A stretch of DNA of 64,000 nucleotides. It comes from Methylomonas sp. EFPC3 (GTDB lineage Bacteria > Pseudomonadota > Gammaproteobacteria > Methylococcales > Methylomonadaceae). The translations under genes were made by a program, and so were the position numbers. Below are positions 18,556-26,593 of this stretch, one piece after another. Under the pieces are notes generated by a model, which made no database searches, had not been told where the DNA came from, and was given only the letters and a program-made list of their open reading frames with translations. Position 1 is the first letter of the stretch; each line of letters starts with the position of its first letter. The stretch lies in the NCBI RefSeq assembly GCF_029643245.1, contig NZ_CP116398.1:2170001-2234000 (forward strand). Reading direction: 5' to 3'.

Positions 18556-20061
18556 ATGTACGAACATTTGGAAACTGCCGCCAACCCAGCCGGCCTGAAG
18601 CGGGTCGCGGTCGATCCGGTCTCCCGGGTCGAGGGCCACGGCAAAGTCACCTTGTTGCTGGATGACCAGAACCAGGTGCAACAGGCCCGGCTGCATATCG
18701 TCGAGTTTCGCGGCTTCGAGAAATTCATTCAGGGCCGGCCCTATTGGGAACTGCCGGTGCTGGTGCAACGGCTGTGCGGGATTTGCCCGGTCAGCCACCA
18801 TCTGGCCGCCGCCAAGGCCATCGACCAACTGGTCGGCATTGATCCGGCCGATCTGCCGGCGGCCGCCGACAAACTGCGCCGGTTGCTGCATTTCGGCCAA
18901 GTGCTGCAATCGCATGCGCTGCATTTTTTTTACCTGTCCAGTCCGGATTTGTTGTTCGGCTTCGACAGCGAGATCGGCCAGCGCAGCGTCGTCGCGGTAC
19001 TGGCCGACCATCCCGAGATCGGCTTGCAGGGCGTCAAGCTGCGCAAATACGGCCAGGAAGTGATCCGCATGGTGTCCGGCAAGCGCGTGCACGGCACCGG
19101 CGCGATTCCGGGCGGCATGAACAAGGCGCTGAGCCGCGAGGAGCGCGACTATTTGTTGCAGGACATCGGCCAAATTGTGGATTGGGCCAAGGCAGCGGTG
19201 GCCTTGGTCAAGCATTTGCATAACGCCAACCGGCCGTTTAACGACCAATTCGCGACGATCCGCAGCAATTACCTGGGGCTGGTCAACGCCGACGGCGCGC
19301 TGGAGCTTTACCACGGCGGCATTCGCGCCAAAAACGCCGACGGCACGACACTGTTCGATCATTACGATTACTGCGACTACCAAGATTTGATTCGCGAGGA
19401 AGTGCGGTCGTGGACCTATATGAAATTCCCCTACCTGACCGCTCTGGGCAAAGCCGACGGCTGGTACCGAGTCGGGCCGCTGGCCCGAGTCAACAACTGC
19501 GACTTCATCGACACGCCGTTGGCCGAGGTCGCCCGAGTCGAATTCAAGCAACAGCTGGCAGATCCGGCCTTGGTGCATAGCACGCTGGCGTTCCACTGGG
19601 CAAGGATGATCGAATTGCTGCACTGCGCCGAACGCATCGAGCAACTGCTGGCCGACCCGAATTTGCTGAGCAGCGATCTGGTCGCCCAAGGCAGCAAGCG
19701 TTACCAAGGCATCGGCGTGATCGAAGCGCCGCGCGGCACCTTATTCCACCATTACCAGATCGACGACAACGACATCGTCACCAAGGCCAATCTGATCGTC
19801 TCCACCACCAGCAACAACACCGGCATGAACGAATCGGTGCGTCAGGTTGCCGCCGAATACCTGTCCGGCCGCGAATTGACCGAACCGCTGCTAAACCAGT
19901 TGGAAGTGGCGATCCGCGCCTACGACCCCTGCCTGTCCTGCGCGACGCATGCGGTCGGCAAGATGCCGTTGCAGGTGGAATTGGTCGATGCCGCCGGCCG
20001 AGTCGTCGATCGCTTGATTCGACACAGCAACGGCGAATTCGCCCGCGGCGACGCGGTTTGA
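18556..20061 (+). CDS. hoxH: NiFe hydrogenase large subunit HoxH
   Basis: 501 residues carrying the Ni-Fe active site. RLCGICPVSHHLAAAK holds the N-terminal CxxC, and DPCLSCATHAVG holds the C-terminal CxxC. About two dozen residues after DPCLSCATH form the C-terminal extension removed by the maturation protease. RVEGHGKV is the conserved N-terminal motif. It reduces protons or oxidises H2 with NAD(H) as partner. The TGA stop overlaps the hoxW ATG (TGATG). The hyp genes for cofactor assembly are not in the window. Confidence 0.96.
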   Translation: MYEHLETAANPAGLKRVAVDPVSRVEGHGKVTLLLDDQNQVQQARLHIVEFRGFEKFIQGRPYWELPVLVQRLCGICPVSHHLAAAKAIDQLVGIDPADLPAAADKLRRLLHFGQVLQSHALHFFYLSSPDLLFGFDSEIGQRSVVAVLADHPEIGLQGVKLRKYGQEVIRMVSGKRVHGTGAIPGGMNKALSREERDYLLQDIGQIVDWAKAAVALVKHLHNANRPFNDQFATIRSNYLGLVNADGALELYHGGIRAKNADGTTLFDHYDYCDYQDLIREEVRSWTYMKFPYLTALGKADGWYRVGPLARVNNCDFIDTPLAEVARVEFKQQLADPALVHSTLAFHWARMIELLHCAERIEQLLADPNLLSSDLVAQGSKRYQGIGVIEAPRGTLFHHYQIDDNDIVTKANLIVSTTSNNTGMNESVRQVAAEYLSGRELTEPLLNQLEVAIRAYDPCLSCATHAVGKMPLQVELVDAAGRVVDRLIRHSNGEFARGDAV

Positions 20062-20561
20062 TGGCGGCCAAGCCGGTTTTGCTGCTGGCCTGCGGCAATC
20101 CGAGCCGGGGCGACGACGCCTTGGGGCCGTTATTGCTCGAGGCGCTGGCCGAGCATATCGATCCGGACCTGGTCGAATGCATCGTCGACTTTCAATTGCA
20201 GATCGAACACTCGCTGGACTTGCAGGACCGGCAACTGGTGATTTTCATCGACGCGTCGGTTCGGGAGCCAAGTTTCGAATTCACCATGCTGACGCCTGCA
20301 CCAGCCCTGAGCCATACCACCCACGCGCTGAGTCCGGCGGCATTGCTCGGCGTTTACCGCTCGCTCCACGGCGAACCGCCGCCAGCCTACCTGCTCAGCA
20401 TCGGCGGCCATAGTTTCGAACTGGGCGAAGCCTTGAGCCCGGCCGCTCAGGCCAATCTGGCCCAGGCCACCCGCTTTGCACTGGACCTGCTACAGGGCGC
20501 GCCGACTGAGTTGGCGGCTTGCGCCGCAAAGCTTGCGGTTACGCCCAGCGCCAACGGATAG
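20061..20561 (+). CDS. hoxW: Hydrogenase maturation protease HoxW
   Basis: 166 residues. It begins with the hydrogenase-protease fold signature LLLACGNPSRGDDALGPLLLE. The conserved Asp in GDDALG and Asp/His in FIDASVREP and HTTHALSP are the expected nickel-sensing residues. It trims the C-terminal extension of HoxH after nickel insertion. The ATG overlaps the hoxH stop, so synthesis is coupled. Last gene of the operon. Confidence 0.93.
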   Translation: MAAKPVLLLACGNPSRGDDALGPLLLEALAEHIDPDLVECIVDFQLQIEHSLDLQDRQLVIFIDASVREPSFEFTMLTPAPALSHTTHALSPAALLGVYRSLHGEPPPAYLLSIGGHSFELGEALSPAAQANLAQATRFALDLLQGAPTELAACAAKLAVTPSANG

Positions 20562-20695
20562 CGCGGAACCATCCCGCGACAGCAAATCGGCGCGTGTAAA
20601 CGCAACGGAATTTGTAAGCCGGGCTATATTTGCCGTCTGCAGCCTCTAACCGTTGCGTTCATTCAACGTCAGCCTTGCAACCGCCAACATCCGAC

Positions 20696-21946
20696 ATGAC
20701 TATCGATTCGCGTTTCGCCCCATTTCACCCGGCCCGGCGCCGTTTCCTGCAACTCGGCGCAGCCGGCCTGGCAGCGCTGAGCCCGGCGGCAAATGCTCTG
20801 TTCCGCCTGAATAACCCTTGTCTGAATCCGACTGAAACGCCGATGCTGGAGTTGGAAAAAGCCGCCTGGCAAGGTATCGATCCGACCGATTGGTGGGATT
20901 GCCATACTCATATCGTCGGCTCCGGCGACGGCGGCAGCGGTATCACCCAAACCCCGGACATGCACGCGCCGTTGCGCCATCCGATTCAAACCCTGCAGCA
21001 TTGGGCCTACGCCAATGCCGCCTGCATTCCGGACACCAATCAAGACCAGGCCTTCGTCGATCGGCTGCGGGCCTTGATGGACACCATGCCCAAAGGCGCC
21101 AAGGCCATGTTATACGCCTTCGACCGCGCCCACGGCGCCACCGGCGACCCGGATCACGCCAACACGGCGTTTTTTGTACCGAACGAATACGCCCAACGCC
21201 TGGCCAAGGCTGATCCGGACCGCTTCGAATGGGTCGCCAGCATCCATCCCTACCGCGCCGATTGCGTCGATGCTCTGCAGCAAGCCGCCGCCAACGGCGC
21301 GCGGGCGGTGAAATGGCTACCGCCGGTGATGGGGATCGATCCGGCCTCGCCGCTGTGCGACCGGTTTTATAAAGCTGCGGCGGCATTGAATATGCCGATC
21401 ATCACCCACGGCGGCGAGGAGAAGGCCTTGCACGGCGCCGACCAACCGTTGTTCGGCAATCCGTTACGACTGCGGCGGGCACTGGAAGCCGGGGTGCGGG
21501 TGGTGATCGCCCATTGCGCCACAATCGGCCAGGACGTCGATGCCGACGGCCGCGAAGTCAGAAGTTTCGATTTATTCGCCCAGCTCATGAGCGAGCGCCA
21601 ATGGCAGGGCCGCTTGTTCGGCGACATTTCCGCAATCGTGCTGCGCAACCGCGATCCGGAGGTCATCAAAACCCTGCTCAGCGAATCCGGCTGGCATGAC
21701 CGGCTGCTGTTCGGCTCCGATTACCCGCTGACCGGCATCTTGCCGTTGATTTCGGTGCCGGCCTTAGCCGAGGCCGGCCTGTTGCCGGAAACGGCGATAG
21801 CACCACTGCAAACCCTGCAGGACTACCATCCGTTTCGCTTCGATTTCGTGTTAAAACGCACCTTGTCCTGGCAAGGCAAACGCTTTGCCGACCGTATCTT
21901 CGCGACTCGGCCGTTTTTCGCCGCCGGCCGACCAAGCGCCGCTTAA
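20696..21946 (+). CDS. Tat-exported amidohydrolase family protein (TIM-barrel, amidohydrolase 2)
   Basis: 416 residues from ATG 20696. The start ahead of a Tat-like signal (PARRRFLQLGAAGLAAL) is preferred to a longer frame from 20630. Metal-binding motifs of the amidohydrolase superfamily are present: DCHTHI, a Lys in GARAVKWLPP, ITHGGEE, VIAHCATIG and FGSDYPLTG. A periplasmic hydrolase or decarboxylase is likely; substrate unknown. Its stop codon shares the TTAA palindrome with the stop of the convergent membrane-protein gene. It follows hoxW by about 135 bases with no clear link to it. Confidence 0.8.
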   Translation: MTIDSRFAPFHPARRRFLQLGAAGLAALSPAANALFRLNNPCLNPTETPMLELEKAAWQGIDPTDWWDCHTHIVGSGDGGSGITQTPDMHAPLRHPIQTLQHWAYANAACIPDTNQDQAFVDRLRALMDTMPKGAKAMLYAFDRAHGATGDPDHANTAFFVPNEYAQRLAKADPDRFEWVASIHPYRADCVDALQQAAANGARAVKWLPPVMGIDPASPLCDRFYKAAAALNMPIITHGGEEKALHGADQPLFGNPLRLRRALEAGVRVVIAHCATIGQDVDADGREVRSFDLFAQLMSERQWQGRLFGDISAIVLRNRDPEVIKTLLSESGWHDRLLFGSDYPLTGILPLISVPALAEAGLLPETAIAPLQTLQDYHPFRFDFVLKRTLSWQGKRFADRIFATRPFFAAGRPSAA

Positions 21947-22398
21947 GCCGCGCCCGGCCGCTGCCGGGTCCAGGCCAACAACAACCAGGCAGCGCGGCCG
22001 AAGCCGTAACTGGTCGTGACGATACTGGCAAAGGTATAGAGTTTAAATAACAGCAACCAACCGTCCGCTTGCGGCTGCGGGCCGTCCAGGTGCGGAAACA
22101 GCGTCATCAGCAAGAACAGGCTGGAATTGGTGCAGGCGCCGACCACCATCGCCCACGCCACCAGCCGGGGCAAGCCGATGCCGGCCGCCGCGAAGCCGAA
22201 CAGCAACGCGCTCATCAGCAGGTAGTCCAAATGCGCCTGCAACAAGCGCGCAGGCTTGCCGGGGAACAACGCCTGCAGCGGCGCCAGTTCCAGGTTCAAG
22301 CCCACCAGACACCAGGCCAGCAGCAACGCCGCCATCAGCCATAACGCCGCGCCTTTCAACAACAAAATGTCGGTCGGCGCCGGATTGTTCGTAGCCAT
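21943..22398 (-). CDS. Four-helix integral membrane protein of unknown function
   Basis: 151 residues from ATG 22398, which has a GGAGGAG ribosome site. Four hydrophobic helices: about 15-40, 60-85, 88-112 and 122-145. Segments LLQAHLDYLLMSALLFGF and ACTNSSLFLLMTLFPHLDG are distinctive. The HL(D/E)-plus-four-helix layout faintly recalls the hydroxylaminobenzene mutase/styrene oxide isomerase group, but that is only an impression. It is transcribed divergently from the AraC-type regulator 143 bases away, which may control it. Confidence 0.65.
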   Translation of the reverse strand: MATNNPAPTDILLLKGAALWLMAALLLAWCLVGLNLELAPLQALFPGKPARLLQAHLDYLLMSALLFGFAAAGIGLPRLVAWAMVVGACTNSSLFLLMTLFPHLDGPQPQADGWLLLFKLYTFASIVTTSYGFGRAAWLLLAWTRQRPGAA

Positions 22399-22541
22399 CT
22401 TCTCCTCCCTCAGTTCTCTCAATCGATGCGGTTATCCTAGCCGCCAGGCGCGCGGCCGGCTTGACCGGGACGGCGCTATCACTTGACTGCAACGGTGCCG
22501 GCGCGGCTATCATGGGCACATCGAATTTAGGGAGCTATACC

Positions 22542-23507
22542 GTGAAGCCATCCGCCAATCCGGCGTTACGCCTGTCGACCGCCGACCTGCCGCCGGCACA
22601 GCGGCGGGACTGGTTACACGAGGTGATCGGCCGCGAGTACGCCAAGGTCCGGATCACACCGCCGAAGCAAGCTGAGCTGTTCAATGAGATGACGATTTAC
22701 CCGTGGCGGGAACTGCGGCTGTCGGCGATCCGCTCGCACAGCATCGGCCTGCACTGCCCGCCATGCGAACCGGAAACCGCCAGCCAGGATGCTTATTTCG
22801 CGGTGGTCTTGCTCAGCGGCCGCTACCGGCTGCAGCAGGACGGCCGCGAGGCGGAATTGCAACCCGGCGACATCGCGCTGTACGACGCCACCCGGCCGCA
22901 CCGGATCGATTGTCCGGAGCCGTTTGCCAAACTGTTGGTGTCGATACCGCGCCAACTGCTGAAACAACGCCTGGCCGGCGTCGAGCATTGTTCGGGGTTG
23001 CGGATTCCCGGCGGCGACGGCCTCGGCGCGGTAACCGCCGATTTCTTGCGCAGCGCCGCGCGCCAGGCCGATTGCATCGACGCCGCCCGGTTTGCTCCGC
23101 TGGCCGGTCAGGCGCTGGATTTGTTAACTTTAACGCTAAGCTCGCAGCGACCGGGTCGGTTCGAATTGGCCGACCACCGCACGTTGACCCTGAACCGCAT
23201 CAAACGCCTGATCGACGCCCGCCTGACCGACCCGGCGCTGGACAGCGCGGCAATCGCCCGCACGGCGCACCTGTCGCCGCGTTACCTCAACGCCCTCTTC
23301 AACGCCGAAAACACCTCGCTGATGCGCTACGTCTGGCTGCGCCGGCTGCAACGTTGCGCCGAGGAACTGCGGTCCGAGCAACATGCCGGCCGCAGTTTGA
23401 CCGAAATTGCCCTGTGCTGGGGATTTAACGACATGGCCCACTTCAGCCGCGCCTTCAAACGCCATTTCGGCTGCACGCCCAGCGATTACCGGCAAATGCA
23501 GGCTTAG
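22542..23507 (+). CDS. AraC-family transcriptional regulator (FeaR-like layout)
   Basis: 321 residues from a GTG at 22542 with AGGGAG seven bases upstream; an in-frame ATG at 22512 lacks one. Residues ~1-190 are an AraC-binding cupin-type domain (RLSTADLPPAQRRDWLHEVI, LQPGDIALYDATRPH). Residues ~215-320 hold two helix-turn-helix motifs (LDSAAIARTAHLSPRYLNALF and LTEIALCWGFNDMAHFSRAF). Regulators of this layout usually activate catabolic genes for an aromatic or amine. The divergent membrane gene is the nearest candidate target. Confidence 0.88.
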   Translation: MKPSANPALRLSTADLPPAQRRDWLHEVIGREYAKVRITPPKQAELFNEMTIYPWRELRLSAIRSHSIGLHCPPCEPETASQDAYFAVVLLSGRYRLQQDGREAELQPGDIALYDATRPHRIDCPEPFAKLLVSIPRQLLKQRLAGVEHCSGLRIPGGDGLGAVTADFLRSAARQADCIDAARFAPLAGQALDLLTLTLSSQRPGRFELADHRTLTLNRIKRLIDARLTDPALDSAAIARTAHLSPRYLNALFNAENTSLMRYVWLRRLQRCAEELRSEQHAGRSLTEIALCWGFNDMAHFSRAFKRHFGCTPSDYRQMQA

Positions 23508-23671
23508 TTTTTGGACGATGGCGCTTGCCCGGCCGACAAGGCCTCTCCGCCCTCACCTTCAACTTAAGCCGATGCCGAGCGATCCAAGCGGCGCCGCGTT
23601 ATCTCGACCTCGCCACCGCTCATCTGCAAGGTCAACAAAATTTTTCACTAATCACTCGCAATAAAATTAAT

Positions 23672-23699
23672 TTGACATATTTTCTGACTAACTTATAAC
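23672..23699 (+). promoter_or_regulatory. Strong sigma-70 type promoter before a structured leader
   Basis: TTGACA at 23672-23677, 16-base spacer, TATAAC at 23694-23699, in an AT-rich island within GC-rich sequence. Expected transcription start near 23706, leaving an unusually long ~240-base leader before the PEP-CTERM gene. The 23508-23671 stretch before it holds nothing recognised. Confidence 0.75.
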
Positions 23700-23739
23700 T
23701 GAGTCGCAGGCTCGCCGCCGGGAAGGACTAGTTGTACCC

Positions 23740-23870
23740 AGGTAGGCGAACCCGCAACCCGCGGTGATAAGGACCAAACCGCGAATCGGGGGAAAATCCG
23801 TTGGAATCAGGCCCTGGCGTGGGATGCAAGCGACTACGCCGAGTCGGTTCCAAGCTAACGCCGGCCGCCA
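23740..23870 (+). ncRNA. Candidate structured leader RNA (riboswitch-like) before PEP-CTERM gene
   Basis: Non-coding leader with several compatible helices: CGCGGT/ACCGCG (23760-23765 with 23778-23783), GGCGT/ACGCC (23816-23820 with 23836-23840), enclosed by TTGGAA/TTCCAA (23801-23806 with 23848-23853). GGCG near 23745 could pair with CGCC near 23859 to close the whole domain. Purine-rich internal loops (CGGGGGAAAATCC, GGGATGCAAG) and AAGCTAAC near the end look like conserved-loop sequence rather than coding. It matches no riboswitch consensus I know. The AGCTAAC ending faintly recalls the ydaO (c-di-AMP) element, but the rest does not fit well. It could equally be a small RNA or attenuator. 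Confidence 0.5.
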
Positions 23871-23944
23871 GTTTTAACGCAATGCGGAACAGTCCCATTG
23901 CCAAACCGACGGACGGCTTTTAACCCGTTTTTCCAGGAGCCGGT

Positions 23945-24661
23945 ATGAAGCTGCAATCGATTTTAAAATGGATAGTGGTCGTTACTTTAAGTACGACGTT
24001 CGACGCAAACGCCGCCAACATCGCTGTTTACGGCGGCTACTACGCAACCGATATTACGAATTGGCTCAACACCACCGGTAACGCCGCCAGCAATCGCGGC
24101 GAAGCGGAGATTACCGGCACCGACCTGCTGGATGTGGATGTGGTAATCATGGACCGCACCATCAGCGGCAACATCGCTTTGGCCGACTTCATTTATGCCG
24201 GCGGCAAGTTAATTACCGAATGGAGCAGCTCGCAATATGGCATGAATTTGCTGGGCGGCCGCGCCAGCGATAATTACGACGGCTACATCACCAACGACTC
24301 GATAAATTTCAGCGCCAGCGGATTGGCGCTGGGTTTGGGACAACTCATCGGGTCCAGTTACCGCGATGGCGATCGGACGGAATTTTTTCAGGACTTCGAT
24401 GCGTTAGGCAGCGGCAGCATCCTGGCGACAAGGGGTAGCTCCGGCGCGCCTGTCATTGTCGGCGGCAGTTACGGCGCCGGCTACATTTTCGTCAACGGTT
24501 TTGACTGGTCCGACGCGTTCCCGCGCGCCAGTTCGCAAACCCGCCAGCTGTTGCTGAATCAAATCGATCCCAGCCAGGTACCGGTACCCGCTGCGCTATG
24601 GTTGTTCGGTTCGGCGCTGGCGGCCGTCAGCCGATTCGGCCGCATCAAGCGATCGCGCTAA
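23945..24661 (+). CDS. PEP-CTERM (VPxPAALWLF) exported protein
   Basis: 238 residues. N-terminal signal peptide ends near ANAANIAVYGG. The C-terminus is a sorting signal of the PEP-CTERM type: VPVPAALWLFGSALAAV, then a basic tail RFGRIKRSR. Such proteins are cut and retained or released by an exosortase/EpsH system, often with exopolysaccharide. The mature part, with VDVVIMDRTISGNIALADF and GGSYGAGYIFVNGFDW, resembles a glutamine-amidotransferase-like or flavodoxin-like surface domain, but a function is not recognised. Preceded by a strong promoter and a long structured leader. Confidence 0.85.
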   Translation: MKLQSILKWIVVVTLSTTFDANAANIAVYGGYYATDITNWLNTTGNAASNRGEAEITGTDLLDVDVVIMDRTISGNIALADFIYAGGKLITEWSSSQYGMNLLGGRASDNYDGYITNDSINFSASGLALGLGQLIGSSYRDGDRTEFFQDFDALGSGSILATRGSSGAPVIVGGSYGAGYIFVNGFDWSDAFPRASSQTRQLLLNQIDPSQVPVPAALWLFGSALAAVSRFGRIKRSR

Positions 24662-24726
24662 CCCAGCACCGGCAACGCCGGGCAAACCGCCAAGCGCGGG
24701 CGTCCCGGCGCACTCGAAACCGCCGG

Positions 24727-25653
24727 TCAAACCACGGCCCGCAGCAAATTGCCGTAATACAAGGCGTTGCCGGTCCGGCTGCGGGCCCAAAGTTGCCTGG
24801 TTTCGCTTTGACCTTGTCCAAAATGCAGTCCGGCCGCGGCGGCCAATTCCTGCAGCCCAACTTGCGGCGAGTAGGTATTCAACACCAGAAAGCCGCCGGG
24901 CTGCAGCAGGCCGCACGCGGTTTCCGCCAGCCGCGGCAACTGGTGTTCCAGCTTCCATTTCTCGCCGTTGGCGCCCAGCCCCCAGGCCGGCGGGTCCATG
25001 ATAATGCCGTCGTAGCGCTTGCCGCGTTTCAGTTCGCGCCCGGCGAATTTCAAGGCGTCTTCCAACACCCATTTGATATCGGCCAAGCCGCTCAGCGCCT
25101 GGTTGGCGTTGGCCCAATCCAGCATTTGCCGGACCGAATCGACATGGGTCACGTCGGCGCCGGCAGCCCGCGCCACCAGCGAGGCGGCACCGGTATAAGC
25201 AAACAGATTCAAAATTCTGGCGCCGGGGGCGACCCGCTCGGCGATAAAGCGCCAATTGGCCTGTTGTTCCGGAAACAGGCCGAGGTGTTTGAATTGGGTC
25301 AGCTTCAAATTAAAGCGCAGTTGCCGGTAGCCGATGCTCCAACTCTCCGGCGCATCGGCGCGCATTTTTTGCCAACGGCCTTGAGTCGAGGACGTTTCCA
25401 CAAACTCCCAGTGCGCCAGTTCCCGCCATTCGGTAAGCGGCCATAACGCGGCGGCGGCGGCGTTGATCTCGGGCCGGATCGTCACCACCTCGCCCCACCG
25501 CTCCAGTTTCCGGCCGCCGCCGGCATCCAGCAATTCGTAATCGCTCCAGGCTGCGGCGTATTCCCGCAGGTTTTCGGGCTGCGCTGCTTGAGTGCTGACT
25601 TTGGGCCGGGCGGAATGCCGGCGGCGTTGGGAAAGGTTGGATGGAGACGGCAT
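24727..25653 (-). CDS. Class I SAM-dependent methyltransferase (RlmI/RlmK-like)
   Basis: 308 residues. SAM-binding motif I is LNLFAYTGAASLVARAAGA, followed by the acidic loop THVDS and the catalytic-type motif DPPAWG. This combination belongs to the rRNA large-subunit methyltransferase group related to RlmI and the RlmKL C-terminal domain, although the N-terminal PUA domain of RlmI is absent and replaced by a short basic tail. Likely modifies rRNA; the exact base is unknown. Monocistronic on the minus strand between two PEP-CTERM genes. Confidence 0.85.
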   Translation of the reverse strand: MPSPSNLSQRRRHSARPKVSTQAAQPENLREYAAAWSDYELLDAGGGRKLERWGEVVTIRPEINAAAAALWPLTEWRELAHWEFVETSSTQGRWQKMRADAPESWSIGYRQLRFNLKLTQFKHLGLFPEQQANWRFIAERVAPGARILNLFAYTGAASLVARAAGADVTHVDSVRQMLDWANANQALSGLADIKWVLEDALKFAGRELKRGKRYDGIIMDPPAWGLGANGEKWKLEHQLPRLAETACGLLQPGGFLVLNTYSPQVGLQELAAAAGLHFGQGQSETRQLWARSRTGNALYYGNLLRAVV

Positions 25654-26028
25654 GATTCGGTGAGCGGGCTGATTAGAATTGATCGGCTGGACGCCTAAAG
25701 TTCGGCGGCACGGGCGGCTATTCTATCGCGGCGGCCGCGAAAAATAAGCCGGGACCGGAATTGGCGTTAGGCGCAACTTTCGCCGACGCTTTATCAGGCT
25801 TTGCCCGCATTTGTAATACGTTTCACCAAATCTTCATCGAACAATCACAACTCCATCACAAAACATCCCTATTGTGCGCGGCGTGCCGACCGCTAACGGA
25901 CTGCTGCGGCCCAACGCTTAGGATTTTTGTTTTGTGGCGAGGCGATCGGACGAACCTTTGTTGCCGCAGTGTCCCCCATTCACTGCTGCGGCCGCCACTC
26001 AACACCAAACACAACCGGAGCCGCTTAA
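25654..26028. other. Intergenic region upstream of the second PEP-CTERM gene
   Basis: No gene recognised. Around 25842-25868 the motif ATCACA repeats at an 11-base interval (ATCACAACTCC, ATCACAAAACA), reminiscent of a poor, inverted Pho box (about 11 of 18 matches); given the downstream 5'-nucleotidase this is a weak possibility only. No convincing -35/-10 pair or hairpin terminator was found. Confidence 0.35.
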
Positions 26029-26589
26029 ATGTTCAACCAAAAATTTCTTTGCCAGGCAGTGTTACTGTCGGCGTTATCCGCCAATGCCGGCGCCGCGGTG
26101 CTGAATGCCGACGGCCAATGGCATCCGTTCGACGTCGACGAAGCTGTCTCCGCTTCTGCAGGCCTGGAATGGATAGACCTGGACGGCAACGCCTTGAGTT
26201 TCGATTTTACCCTGACCGGCTCGGCCATTTTAAGAATCGTCGACGGCGGTTTTGCCGGCGACCGTTTCGACGTGTTCAACGGCAACCTGCTATTGGGCCG
26301 GACCTCGGCGGCCAGCAATAATTACCCCGACTCGCTGGGCCTGGATTTCGACGCAGCCTTTGCCGACAACCGATACAGCCGCGGCGTATTCCTGCTGGGG
26401 CCGGGCAGTTACAGCATCAGCGGCTTACTGAGCCAATCGGCGCTGGACGACAGCGCCGGCGCCATCAATGCCACGGTCGGAGCGATCAGCCTGACCGCCG
26501 TGCCGTTACCGGCCGCCGCCTGGTTGTATCTGGCCGGAACCGGCCTGCTGGGCTTGACCGCCCGCCGCCAATCCAAATCCGGAGTTTAA
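26029..26589 (+). CDS. PEP-CTERM exported protein
   Basis: 186 residues. Signal peptide up to about NAGAAVLNADG. C-terminal sorting signal VPLPAAAWLYLAGTGLLGL followed by TARRQSK. The mature domain (LEWIDLDGNALSFDFTLTG, GPGSYSISGLL) is beta-rich and of the kind common among PEP-CTERM surface proteins; no enzymatic motif. It lies 4 bases before the 5'-nucleotidase gene and is probably in the same operon. The two may act together at the cell surface (inference). Confidence 0.85.
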   Translation: MFNQKFLCQAVLLSALSANAGAAVLNADGQWHPFDVDEAVSASAGLEWIDLDGNALSFDFTLTGSAILRIVDGGFAGDRFDVFNGNLLLGRTSAASNNYPDSLGLDFDAAFADNRYSRGVFLLGPGSYSISGLLSQSALDDSAGAINATVGAISLTAVPLPAAAWLYLAGTGLLGLTARRQSKSGV

Positions 26590-26593
26590 GCGC

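Noticed and set aside
23740-23870. Cobalamin, TPP, FMN or c-di-GMP riboswitch
   Set aside because: Short look-alike strings (GGGAAGG, GGTAGGCG, AGCTAAC) occur, but order and core sequences of those consensuses do not fit.
25842-25868. ATCACA repeats at 11-base spacing as a Pho box
   Set aside because: Only about 11 of 18 matches and in the wrong orientation for the downstream PEP-CTERM/nucleotidase operon.
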